Shown: positions 8,236 through 15,850 of the stretch, one piece after another
Position numbering within the stretch: position 1 is the stretch's first letter
Layout of the letters: every line of letters starts with the position of its first letter
Assembly: GCA_003556605.1 (NCBI GenBank)
Contig: PWQX01000043.1
Location: forward strand, 1 to 33,471
Origin: Spirochaetaceae bacterium
Lineage (GTDB): Bacteria; Spirochaetota; Spirochaetia; DSM-27196; SLAA01
Reading direction: 5' to 3'
DNA: 33,471 bases
Translations under genes and position numbers: made by a program
Notes under the pieces: model-generated
What the model was told of the DNA's origin: nothing
Database searches by the model: none
Seen by the model: only the letters and a program-made list of their open reading frames with translations

Positions 8236-8264
8236 TTTACAAGCGGCGCAGCCGTGCCGATACT
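8236..8264 (+). promoter_or_regulatory. Predicted promoter of rlpA (leaderless type)
   Basis: TTTACA (8236-8241, 5/6), 17-nt spacer, GATACT (8259-8264, 4/6), then 6 nt to the ATG at 8271. It supports 8271 rather than the in-frame ATGs at 8205/8208, which would overlap the lysS promoter. Confidence 0.45.
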
Positions 8265-8270
8265 CCCGGT

Positions 8271-8987
8271 ATGGGGCCCACTCGTTTCGCTTGCTTGTTT
8301 GCATCGCTACTTCTGTGCGCTGCGCCGCTTGCCGCCGACAGCGGTACCGGCCGTCGGCTGCCCCTGCCCCGGTTGGGTACTATCCTAGCTACGCAGAATA
8401 CGGAGAACGAGACCGCTGCAACACACAGCGCCGCCGGCGCGACCGGCACGGCGGACGGCGTGCTCGACACCCAACGAGGCATCGCTTCGTGGTACGGGGG
8501 CAAATTCCAAGGGCGCATGACCGCCAATGGTGAGATTTTCGACACGAACGACTACACCGCCGCCCACCGCACGCTGCCGTTCGACACCGTTGTCCGCGTT
8601 GTCAACCCGGAAGACAACTCGGCGGTGACGGTTCGCATTAACGATAGGGGGCCTTTCATCGAAGGCCGCATCATCGACCTGTCACGCGCGGCCGCCGAGG
8701 CGATCGGCATTGCCGGCCACGGTGTTGCCCCGGTTGTGCTTGAAATCCTCGAGTATCCCGAGCCGAAAAACTACCGGATCATTCAGGTGGCGTCGTTCGC
8801 CGGCCGGGGCAACGCCGAGGCATTGGTCACCCAGCTCACCGATGCCGGTTTCACTCCGCAGATTGAGCCGGCGGAGAGCGGGGTTCACCGCGTCGTGCTG
8901 CCGGAGGTGCCGAACGATGAGCTCGAGAGCTATCGCCGGAAGTTGCGCGAGCTGGGGTTTGCCGGAGTTCTTGTTCGAGAGCCGTAG
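8271..8987 (+). CDS. rlpA: RlpA-family septal/lytic transglycosylase with SPOR domain
   Basis: A protein of 238 residues from the ATG at 8271. It starts with a signal peptide (MGPTRFACLFASLLLCAAPLA), so it is exported. The double-psi beta-barrel (RlpA/expansin-like) domain shows GIASWYGGKFQGRMTANGE, AHRTLPFDTVVRVVN and the catalytic-face motif INDRGPFIEGRIIDLS. The C-terminal 70 residues (YRIIQVASFAGRGNAEALV...) are a SPOR domain, which binds denuded peptidoglycan at division sites. RlpA cuts glycan strands lacking stem peptides. An in-frame ATG at 8208 would give a longer N-terminus; the signal peptide and promoter position favour 8271. It is coupled to the next gene through TAGTG (stop/start overlap of 1 nt). 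Confidence 0.88.
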   Translation: MGPTRFACLFASLLLCAAPLAADSGTGRRLPLPRLGTILATQNTENETAATHSAAGATGTADGVLDTQRGIASWYGGKFQGRMTANGEIFDTNDYTAAHRTLPFDTVVRVVNPEDNSAVTVRINDRGPFIEGRIIDLSRAAAEAIGIAGHGVAPVVLEILEYPEPKNYRIIQVASFAGRGNAEALVTQLTDAGFTPQIEPAESGVHRVVLPEVPNDELESYRRKLRELGFAGVLVREP

Positions 8988-11182
8988 TGGAACACCTTAC
9001 CAAACATTTGTCCCGTACCGAGCGTGAACAGGGGCTTGCAGCGTATCGCAAACATATCCTGTGGAACGGCCTTGGTATCTACCTGCTAAATCACACTGTG
9101 GCCTCACTGCTGGCGATTCATTTCGGCGCCAGCAACCTGCAGCTCGGCTACATCACATCGGCCTTTCACATAGCCGGACTCGCCGCCCTGGTTGTGCCGC
9201 GGCTTCTTGCCGGCAGAAACATCGGCAGCGTCTATTCCGGAGCGTGGCTGCTGCGCGGTCTGATCTGCTTGGGATACGGCGCTCTGTTCTTCCTCGACGG
9301 GCAGCCGGCGGTCATTACCGTGATGGCGGTGTTCACCGCGTTTGCGGTTGCGCGGGCGATGGGCATTGCGATGGTCCACCCGGTACAACGCACGATCATG
9401 CTCGATCGCGAAGCCGGCGGCTTGGTGGTGGGGATAAACATCCGCTTATCGATCACGCAGATGCTCTCGCAGCTTCTCAGCTTCCTGCTGTTATCGGTAC
9501 AGGCTTTCAGCGGGTTGTTGGGTTTGGTAGGGCTCACCTACATCGGGGCCACTATGAACACCATCGCCGCGGCGCACCTGCGCCGGATACCCAGCCGGGA
9601 GAGCATTGAGTACCGCCGCGGGCGGGGCGTTGTGCCGACCTTACGCGAGGCGATGCAGAAACGTACGCGCTCTCATGCGCTCTGGATTCACTGGCTGAGT
9701 TTGGCAATCGTTGTCTTGTTCGGTTTTCAAATCCCCTACTTGAGACGGGTTGTGGCGATGCCCAACAACCTGGTCTTTCTGTACATGCTGTTCGGTAGTA
9801 TTGCCTCCATCGCCGCGGGAGTAGCGCTGAAACCGTTCGCCGACACCTTCGGGGACCGGCCGGTGGTGATCCTCGCGAGTGTGGCGACGATGGCGATCGC
9901 GCTGGTCTGGGTTGTACTGCCGGGTGATCTTCCCTATCACTGGTATTACGCAATGGGGTTCGCGACGTTTTTTCTGTATAAGCTGCTCCTGATCATCCAG
10001 AACAGCGTCTTCATCAAGTCGATCCCCGAGCACGAGCGGATCAGTTACTCGACGATGGCGCAGTTCTTTACCGCAACCGGAGCACTGCTCGTAGGGCTTA
10101 TCGGTGGCGGGCTCGCCGACCTGCTCGTCGGACGCGAGCCGGCCGGGCTGCATATGTTCAGTCTTACTTACCTACTGTTGGTTGCGATCGCCGCAGCGAA
10201 TCTGTATTTCGGAATCGTAATGCGCGAGCGCGGAAGTCTCTCGCTGCGAGAGAGCACCGCGATTCTTCTTTCGGCCAAGAACCTCAAAGCGTTTCTCGAC
10301 GTATACCAGCTGGAGAGCAGCGAAGACCCGATCAAACGGGAAACAACGCTGCTGTCGCTCGAGCGCAGCAGTACCTTGGTAGCCACCGCGGAGCTTCGCA
10401 AACGCCTAAAGTCACCGCGGGCCTCCGATCGCGAGCGCATTCTGCGATCGCTATACGCCTATCCGCGCCCTGAGCTCTTACATCAGATCATTGCGGAGGC
10501 GCTCGACTCCGACTCATACACCCGCAGGCTCGCGATATTCACGCTCGGTGCCTACCCCGAAGCCGCGGTTTTCCCGGTCCTCCGGGATATCGTTGCCGAG
10601 GACAACATAGAAACCACCGCCGTAGCGCTGAAGTCGCTCGCCCGTGTTGGGTCGCGCGAGGAGCTGCAGTTCATACACCAGCTGCTGAGGGGGCCGGCGC
10701 TGCCGGCGCGCGCCGAGCTGGAGCTGGTGGTTGCGCTCTCAATTATGGACACCGATGGCGCGTGGCTTGTAGACCTCTTTCAGATCGCCGCGCGCAGAAC
10801 AAGTCCCCGCTTCAAACAAGCGGTGTACGGCATCGCCGCCCGCAGCATTGAACCGAACAGCACGCTGTACGAGCTGTTTTACCTCGAGAATCAAGAAGCG
10901 GGTCAGGGCTTCGCCGAGCTCGTCGACGAAGCCCGCCACTTCACGGTGATCGACCAGGCGTCCCGCGAAATGCAGCAGCGCTATAACCGCGCGGCGTACA
11001 CCGATCTGCAGATACTGATCCGTTCAATTGCGGATGCCGTTGTCATCTCAGACCGCCCCGAGGCCGGTGTTCGCCGCAGCATTCGCAGCACGCTGTCGGC
11101 CGAGAGCCCGAGCTTTGTCGATTCCTCCGACGCCATCGCCGGACTGTACCTGCTGTATTACCTCCTAGAGCAGGATCATTGA
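8987..11182 (+). CDS. MFS-type transporter with a large C-terminal HEAT-like domain
   Basis: A protein of 731 residues. Residues 1-412 contain about 12 hydrophobic helices arranged like a major facilitator protein, with a cytoplasmic loop at about 200-230 (RRIPSRESIEYRRGRG) between helices 6 and 7. Residues 415-731 are soluble and helix-rich, with HEAT-like repeats (YTRRLAIFTLGAYPEAAV, TAVALKSLARVGSREEL), ending in a family-specific segment. Typical MFS proteins are about 400 residues, so the C-terminal 300 residues are an added domain, possibly regulatory or protein-binding. The substrate is unknown. The start is GTG at 8987, whose G is the last base of the rlpA stop, so the two are translationally coupled. 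A link to cell-wall metabolism is suggested only by this coupling. Confidence 0.75.
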   Translation: MEHLTKHLSRTEREQGLAAYRKHILWNGLGIYLLNHTVASLLAIHFGASNLQLGYITSAFHIAGLAALVVPRLLAGRNIGSVYSGAWLLRGLICLGYGALFFLDGQPAVITVMAVFTAFAVARAMGIAMVHPVQRTIMLDREAGGLVVGINIRLSITQMLSQLLSFLLLSVQAFSGLLGLVGLTYIGATMNTIAAAHLRRIPSRESIEYRRGRGVVPTLREAMQKRTRSHALWIHWLSLAIVVLFGFQIPYLRRVVAMPNNLVFLYMLFGSIASIAAGVALKPFADTFGDRPVVILASVATMAIALVWVVLPGDLPYHWYYAMGFATFFLYKLLLIIQNSVFIKSIPEHERISYSTMAQFFTATGALLVGLIGGGLADLLVGREPAGLHMFSLTYLLLVAIAAANLYFGIVMRERGSLSLRESTAILLSAKNLKAFLDVYQLESSEDPIKRETTLLSLERSSTLVATAELRKRLKSPRASDRERILRSLYAYPRPELLHQIIAEALDSDSYTRRLAIFTLGAYPEAAVFPVLRDIVAEDNIETTAVALKSLARVGSREELQFIHQLLRGPALPARAELELVVALSIMDTDGAWLVDLFQIAARRTSPRFKQAVYGIAARSIEPNSTLYELFYLENQEAGQGFAELVDEARHFTVIDQASREMQQRYNRAAYTDLQILIRSIADAVVISDRPEAGVRRSIRSTLSAESPSFVDSSDAIAGLYLLYYLLEQDH

Positions 11183-12375
11183 GCTATTGTGACCGCCGCG
11201 GCGCGCAGCACCGCACTGACTGGTGCGTAATTGGGATACGTCTCGGCGTCAATGAAGTACACCTCTCCGCGGTGACGCCAAGTCTCGCGTACCGCCAAAT
11301 CGATTAGATCGATATTACCGTTCTTCTGAGCAGCAACCGCATCTTCGTCGGCGAAATCGGATATCTGCACGTCTTCATCGGCACGCTCGAACGTGCCCCA
11401 TATCGGCCGGCTGGGGTCTACGAAGAGCGTATCGACGTGACCGCGCGCGGCCGCGATAACGATGTCGCGCACATCAACGCTCGAGTGATTGCGGCCGAGC
11501 TCACGCTCGAACCGTTCGAGCGCGGAATCCAGCTCGCGCGTGATGCGTGGAGCAACCAATTCCCAAGCACGGCGGTGAAGCTCATACTCGTCCACGCGTT
11601 CGGGACTACCGGGCACGTACTGCCCGTGAATGCTAGGGTAAGAGCTTTGCTTGCGATAACAGCCCACTAGATATTCTACTCCCGCCAAAACCAGTGGAGT
11701 ACTCGAGTCCGAAAAACGCGCGCGTACAACGGAATCCAGTTGCTCGAAGAACTCAATGACATACTTTTTGTTCTGTTCTTCGCCGGGATATTGCCCGTGC
11801 GCGACAGTTCCCGGCGCCTTTCCCGCACCGGTGCCCGATGTATAGGCGCCGAGGTTACGCTCGAACTCCAAAGGCCTGAGATACTCCTCCAAGGCGGCCG
11901 GAACACCGTTCAGCGGGACCGGCGAAAACGAGTACCGCGTAGCCTCGTACAACCGGACCTTTTTGAGATTGAGCGCCAACACTGCGAACCGACCGTCGGC
12001 ACGATGAAGCTGCAACAAAGGCGACAGCATGAACTGATCGTCCACCCGACACACGCGCATCGGACGTACCGGCAAGCTGTAAGTCTGAAAAGAATCGGGG
12101 CTGAGAAACACCGCATACCCGCGTGCGCCCCCTTGCCAAGGCGCAGGCTTTTCCATCTCGCGGTGCAAAGGGCGCAGCAACTCGGACACCTGCCCGGAAT
12201 CGCAGCCGTGCGCCTGCAAAATCTCCTCAGCGTCACGAACCAGGTTCTTCAAGTCGATGACGTTCTCGGTTTCGCGTTTAGTGCTATGCTCGAGCGGAAG
12301 CACGAGCGATACGCACGGCCCTGTTCGATCTCGCGCTATAGCATCCAATGCCTCGGTAATCGAAAACTGCAGCAT
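11176..12375 (-). CDS. baeRF3-family protein (bacterial relative of archaeal/eukaryotic release factor 1)
   Basis: A protein of 399 residues. I recognise the baeRF3 pattern: PCVSLVLPLEHSTKRETENV then DLKNLVRDAEEIL at the N-terminus; GYAVFLSPDSFQTYSLP; FAVLALNLKKVRLYEATR; PLVLAGVEYLVGCYRKQSSY; GHVDTLFVDPSRPIWGTF; and DLIDLAVRETWRHRGEVYFI near the end. Family proteins are related to domains 2-3 of aRF1/eRF1 and are proposed to act on ribosomes; no activity is established for this one. The ATG at 12375 is chosen because GGAGGT stands 5 nt upstream; the in-frame GTG at 12390 would place that site inside the gene. The 3' end overlaps the convergent MFS gene by 7 bp. Confidence 0.78.
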   Translation of the reverse strand: MLQFSITEALDAIARDRTGPCVSLVLPLEHSTKRETENVIDLKNLVRDAEEILQAHGCDSGQVSELLRPLHREMEKPAPWQGGARGYAVFLSPDSFQTYSLPVRPMRVCRVDDQFMLSPLLQLHRADGRFAVLALNLKKVRLYEATRYSFSPVPLNGVPAALEEYLRPLEFERNLGAYTSGTGAGKAPGTVAHGQYPGEEQNKKYVIEFFEQLDSVVRARFSDSSTPLVLAGVEYLVGCYRKQSSYPSIHGQYVPGSPERVDEYELHRRAWELVAPRITRELDSALERFERELGRNHSSVDVRDIVIAAARGHVDTLFVDPSRPIWGTFERADEDVQISDFADEDAVAAQKNGNIDLIDLAVRETWRHRGEVYFIDAETYPNYAPVSAVLRAAAVTIAQ

Positions 12376-12382
12376 GCAGCAC

Positions 12383-12412
12383 CTCCTCACGTGCGTCGAT
12401 AATCACCTCCTC
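12383..12412 (-). promoter_or_regulatory. Two strong Shine-Dalgarno sequences in tandem before the baeRF3 gene
   Basis: On the minus strand GAGGAGGTGAT is followed about 15 nt later by GAGGAGGT, 5 nt before the ATG at 12375. The first copy has no ATG at a usable distance; the in-frame GTG at 12390 lies about 15 nt after its GGAGG core, which is long. The first copy may be a standby site or serve an alternative GTG start. Confidence 0.45.
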
Positions 12413-12482
12413 TAGTTTGCTGCCAGAATACGAGAACCGTCAAGCACATGCTGAAACCCATATCCGGCCTCTTTCGACCGCA

Positions 12483-12511
12483 TTGACGGCTGCACGGTTT
12501 TCAGGCATCAT
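12483..12511 (+). promoter_or_regulatory. Predicted promoter of the tRNA gene
   Basis: TTGACG (12483-12488, 5/6), 17-nt spacer, CATCAT (12506-12511, 4/6). The expected start lies roughly 12-15 nt upstream of the mature tRNA 5' end at 12531. Confidence 0.5.
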
Positions 12512-12530
12512 ACAGACTCCGGCAGGAAGA

Positions 12531-12604
<74 letters not shown>

Positions 12605-12656
12605 GTACTTGCCGCTTCCTCTCAAGTGAATCTTCTTTGACAAGGCCCGTCGCCGC

Positions 12657-13379
12657 TTACAAAGCGGGCAGATACTCCGCCGGCACCGCGATCCGGGCCT
12701 GGGCCAACAGAGGGCGCCACGTCTCCGGTATTACTGCAGTTACGGTAAGCGGCTTTCCGGTAGCTGGATGGGTGAATTGCAATGAAGACGCACGCAGGAA
12801 CAGCTCGCGTGTCTCAAGATGCTCCTCAACAACGTGATTAAACCGCCTGTGCCCATAGCGCCGGTCTCCGACAATCGGTGTGCCGAGTGCGCGCGCGTGC
12901 CGGCGTGCTTGGTGCTGCCGTCCGGTTACCAACTCGAGCTCCATTAGGCTCACCACCGCGTCTTCTTCGGACAACACCGGCACCTGTAGTGCCCCGCTGC
13001 TCAGTACGCGATAGCGCGTGAGAGCGTTAGTTGCACCCTTGCGCCCTTGACGCTTCTGCAGCGGTTGATCTATCGAACCGGAGCTCTGTGCCGGTTCACC
13101 GTGCACTAGTGCCATATAGCGCTTCTGCACCGCCTGCGACCGAAAGAGGTCTGCCAGCGCTCCCGCCGTTTCCGCGCTGCGCGCGAACACCAGGAGCCCG
13201 GAGGTCTTGCGATCAAGGCGGTGCACCGTGAAGAAACGCTGGTGGTAGCTCTTTTGCAGTATTCCAAGGCAGGTCGGCTCATGACGTTCCATCTCGTTTT
13301 GATGCACCATGAGCTCGCAGGGTTTATCGAGAACAACGAGATACTCATCCTCGAACACCACCTGCAGATCGTGCTCCAT
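12657..13379 (-). CDS. truC: RluA-family pseudouridine synthase, TruC-like
   Basis: A protein of 240 residues from the ATG at 13379. The catalytic motif HRLDRKTSG (Asp is the nucleophile) is in the first third. LELVTGRQHQARRHARALG, then PIVGDRRYGHRRFNH, and the tail ELFLRASSLQFTHPATGKPL follow E. coli TruC, which makes pseudouridine 65 in tRNA, more closely than RluA/C/D. No S4 domain is present, also as in TruC. An in-frame GTG at 13394 overlaps the upstream stop as GTGA and is an alternative start; family N-termini align with MEHDLQVVFEDE, so the ATG is preferred. It lies behind the flavoprotein gene on the same strand. The exact RNA target is inferred. Confidence 0.8.
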   Translation of the reverse strand: MEHDLQVVFEDEYLVVLDKPCELMVHQNEMERHEPTCLGILQKSYHQRFFTVHRLDRKTSGLLVFARSAETAGALADLFRSQAVQKRYMALVHGEPAQSSGSIDQPLQKRQGRKGATNALTRYRVLSSGALQVPVLSEEDAVVSLMELELVTGRQHQARRHARALGTPIVGDRRYGHRRFNHVVEEHLETRELFLRASSLQFTHPATGKPLTVTAVIPETWRPLLAQARIAVPAEYLPAL

Positions 13380-13390
13380 GCTCAGACCGC

Positions 13391-14635
13391 TCACTGCCCC
13401 GTTCGCTCGCCGAGCGCCCACTGTTTGACGGCTCGTGCGAGCTCGCGCGCGCGCTGCTTCAGCAGTTCGATATCGTCCTCGCGCGGCCGACCTTTGAACT
13501 CAACCGGCTCGACAAACTTCCAGTTCATCTTGTGCCGCTCGTTGATTTCCTCAAGCTCCTTCTGCGCGCCGCCCGACCATCCGTACGATCCGAAGCGGAG
13601 ACAAATCCGGTTCTGGATCTTCTTCTTGCCGATCTCATCGAGCGCCGCAGCCATCGGCGGAAACATCTTGTACTCGTAGGTCGGCATGCCAAGCACGACC
13701 CCGGAACTCTGCAGCGCCGACTCGAGCACAAAGCTGAGGCCAGTCTCCGGGATGCGGTGCACGTGCGTGGGTACCCCTTCAGCCTCAATCGCATTGACAA
13801 CCGGCTGCAGGGCCCGCTCGGTCATCCCATACATACTCCCCCACACCACCGTGACTTCGGGCTTGGCCGGACCTTTGGCGTACGAGGTGAGCCGCTTGTA
13901 GTCGCGTACAACTCTCTGGGGGTCGCGGCGCCACACGATTCCGTGCCCCGGCGCAATAATGCGCACGTCCAAGTTGTCAACCTTCGCGATTGCTTTCTGA
14001 GTCGGCCCGGAGAACGCCGAGACGATGTTGGCGTAGTACCGCTCCATCTCGCGCTCAAAAAACTCGATGTGTTCCTCCTCGAGGGTATCGTCATACGGTG
14101 CATCGTCGGAAACCGCCCCGAACGAGCCGAACGCGTCACAAGGAAACAATGTCTTGCTCTTGGTATCGTAGGTAGCCATCGTCTCAGGCCAGTGGACGTT
14201 CGGAATGTCTTCGAACGCCAAGACCCGCCCGTCGCCGAGATCAAGGGTATCACCGGACTTGACGGTATGAACGTTGTCGATAATGCCGTAGAACGCCTCC
14301 AGCAATGGTTTAGCGCGTTCGCTGCAGTACACCGTAAACTCGCTGCGTAGTCTCCGGAAGGCGTCAAGCCATCCGGAGTGATCGGGTTCCATATGATTAA
14401 TGATGATGTAGTCGATATCCTCGAGCTTGACCTGCATCTCGTCGAGCTGGGCGAAGAGCGTCTCGGGGACGCCATCCCAGTCGCAGACTCCATCGATGAT
14501 GGCGCACTTATCGCCCTTTACCACGTACGAGTTCAGCGAGACGCCGTTCGGAATAGGCCAGAAGCCCTCGAAGAGAATGTTGTGCACATTTGCTGAGAGG
14601 CGGTACACGCCCTCGGTGACCTGTGTCGTTCGCAT
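13391..14635 (-). CDS. fprA: A-type flavoprotein (flavodiiron protein, FprA/ROO type)
   Basis: A protein of 414 residues. Flavodiiron proteins reduce O2 to water and/or NO to N2O in the cytoplasm of anaerobes. The metallo-beta-lactamase-like domain has the diiron ligands: His81, Glu83, Asp85 and His86 in NHMEPDHSG, a further His in NVHWPETM, an Asp in FPCDAFGSFG and a His in APGHGIVWR. The C-terminal flavodoxin domain begins at about 255 (EVTVVWGSMYGMTERAL, FMN phosphate loop) and includes LGMPTYEYKMFP and RFGSYGWSGGA. No rubredoxin domain is fused, so an external electron donor is needed. The ATG at 14635 follows GAGGA by 6 nt. A promoter and an inverted repeat immediately upstream suggest regulation. 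Confidence 0.95.
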   Translation of the reverse strand: MRTTQVTEGVYRLSANVHNILFEGFWPIPNGVSLNSYVVKGDKCAIIDGVCDWDGVPETLFAQLDEMQVKLEDIDYIIINHMEPDHSGWLDAFRRLRSEFTVYCSERAKPLLEAFYGIIDNVHTVKSGDTLDLGDGRVLAFEDIPNVHWPETMATYDTKSKTLFPCDAFGSFGAVSDDAPYDDTLEEEHIEFFEREMERYYANIVSAFSGPTQKAIAKVDNLDVRIIAPGHGIVWRRDPQRVVRDYKRLTSYAKGPAKPEVTVVWGSMYGMTERALQPVVNAIEAEGVPTHVHRIPETGLSFVLESALQSSGVVLGMPTYEYKMFPPMAAALDEIGKKKIQNRICLRFGSYGWSGGAQKELEEINERHKMNWKFVEPVEFKGRPREDDIELLKQRARELARAVKQWALGERTGQ

Positions 14636-14642
14636 AGCATTT

Positions 14643-14659
14643 CCTCACTTGCTGTGAGG
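14643..14659 (-). promoter_or_regulatory. Inverted repeat over the fprA start site and Shine-Dalgarno
   Basis: CCTCAC, 5 nt, GTGAGG: a perfect 6-bp dyad just downstream of the -10 box, covering the expected transcription start. Its proximal arm contains the GAGG of the ribosome-binding site. It could be a repressor operator or a 5'-terminal hairpin. Confidence 0.5.
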
Positions 14660-14688
14660 ATAATACCGCCCACACACAATTTCAACAA
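14660..14688 (-). promoter_or_regulatory. Predicted promoter of fprA
   Basis: Minus strand: TTGTTG (14683-14688), 17-nt spacer, TATTAT (14660-14665, 5/6). The start site would fall inside the adjacent inverted repeat. Confidence 0.5.
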
Positions 14689-14829
14689 CTTGAAGCGCGC
14701 ACGCGCCGGCCTGCAGCGTGACGGCGCTTCCCTGCTGCGCTATGTTACCTGCAAGCTAGCACCGTGGCGCGCACGCCGGGTGTGAGCGGTTGCAACGGAG
14801 CCTCGCCGCCGCTACGATACGAGGCGTTT

Positions 14830-15843
14830 ATGAATTATTCACGCTCGGGCTCTGTGCCGCTGTATCTTGCTCCGATGGTCACGCTTACCCACGCCGGTCT
14901 CCGCCATCTGATTGCCGAGTTTGGAGGGTGCGACCGCTATTACACCGAGATGATCAGCGCGGAGGCGATTACCGCCCATAGCGCCTTTCACCGGTGGTAC
15001 CTGGATCTGCAGCCTGAGCCCGAGCGTACCGTATACCAGTTTCTCTTCCGCGACGCTGCCGCGGTCAAGGCGGTGGCCACGAAGATCGCCGGTCGCGGCG
15101 GGCTGGGGATAGACCTAAACATGGCCTGTAGCGCCCCGCACATCGTCCGCGCCGGCGGGGGCATCGCGTGGATGAAGCGTGTAGATGAGGCCCGGCGGGC
15201 TGTGGCCGCGGCCCGCGAGGTGCTGCCGGATGCGCACCTATCGGTGAAACTGCGCCTTGGAGAGCGCCGCGAGATAGAGCAACTGGCGAGATTCGCTGTG
15301 AGCTTATGCGCCGCAGGCGCCGGGGAGCTCACTCTGCACCCCAAGACGCGAAAGGAGCCTGAGGCGCGCCCGGCAGACTGGCGCTTTGTTGCAGAGCTGC
15401 AGCAACGGGTTGCGGTGCCGGTAGTTGCAAGCGGAGGCGTAAGCGACATTACCACACTTGAATACCGGATCCGCCGCTATGAGCCGCGCGCGGTGATGAT
15501 TGGACGCGAGGCGGTACGTTCGCCATGGATCTTCGCGCTTGCGCGCAACGCGCAGCTTGTTATAGACCGGCTGGCGGTCGCCCGCCGTTTCGGGGCACTG
15601 CTTCGCGAACACCAGCCCCCGGAGTTTCAGCTCACGCGTGCCAAACGGTTTTATCAGTACTACACTCAGCCCTTGCAATGGGGCACGCGCCTGTTCGCAG
15701 CGCTAAAGACCGCGCGCTCTATGGCCGAAATCGAACAACGGGTAGGTGTATACTTTGCCGAGCACCCGCAAGACCGATATCCCGAACCGTCTCGCCGGCA
15801 GCACGCGCACACGGTTCCGGCGGCAGCCGCTGCGCTACAATAG
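14830..15843 (+). CDS. dus: tRNA-dihydrouridine synthase family protein
   Basis: A protein of 337 residues. Dus enzymes are FMN-dependent TIM barrels that reduce uridines in tRNA loops. Visible: LYLAPMVTLTHAGLRHLIAEFG at the start of the barrel, DLNMACSAPHIV where the catalytic Cys lies (most family members have a GCP motif here), LSVKLRLG, LTLHPKTRKEPEARPADW (usually HxRT), VVASGGVSD and AVMIGREAVRSPWIF for phosphate binding. The C-terminal helical domain (FYQYYTQPLQWG) binds tRNA. The ATG at 14830 has GAGG 5 nt upstream, better than the GTG at 14764. The deviations in the GCP and HxRT motifs mean the subfamily (A, B or C) cannot be stated. The next gene starts 7 nt later. Confidence 0.87.
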   Translation: MNYSRSGSVPLYLAPMVTLTHAGLRHLIAEFGGCDRYYTEMISAEAITAHSAFHRWYLDLQPEPERTVYQFLFRDAAAVKAVATKIAGRGGLGIDLNMACSAPHIVRAGGGIAWMKRVDEARRAVAAAREVLPDAHLSVKLRLGERREIEQLARFAVSLCAAGAGELTLHPKTRKEPEARPADWRFVAELQQRVAVPVVASGGVSDITTLEYRIRRYEPRAVMIGREAVRSPWIFALARNAQLVIDRLAVARRFGALLREHQPPEFQLTRAKRFYQYYTQPLQWGTRLFAALKTARSMAEIEQRVGVYFAEHPQDRYPEPSRRQHAHTVPAAAAALQ

Positions 15844-15850
15844 GAGCATC

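Noticed and set aside
8205-8270. Longer RlpA N-terminus starting at the ATGs at 8205/8208
   Set aside because: It would place more than 20 basic residues before the signal peptide and overlap the lysS promoter; no Shine-Dalgarno supports it.
11740-12402. A 220-codon plus-strand frame opposite the baeRF3 gene
   Set aside because: The minus strand has a consistent family pattern and a strong Shine-Dalgarno; the plus frame would read through these in reverse.
13532-14350. A 272-codon plus-strand frame opposite the flavodiiron gene
   Set aside because: The minus strand encodes all diiron ligands and a flavodoxin domain; the opposite frame is a shadow.
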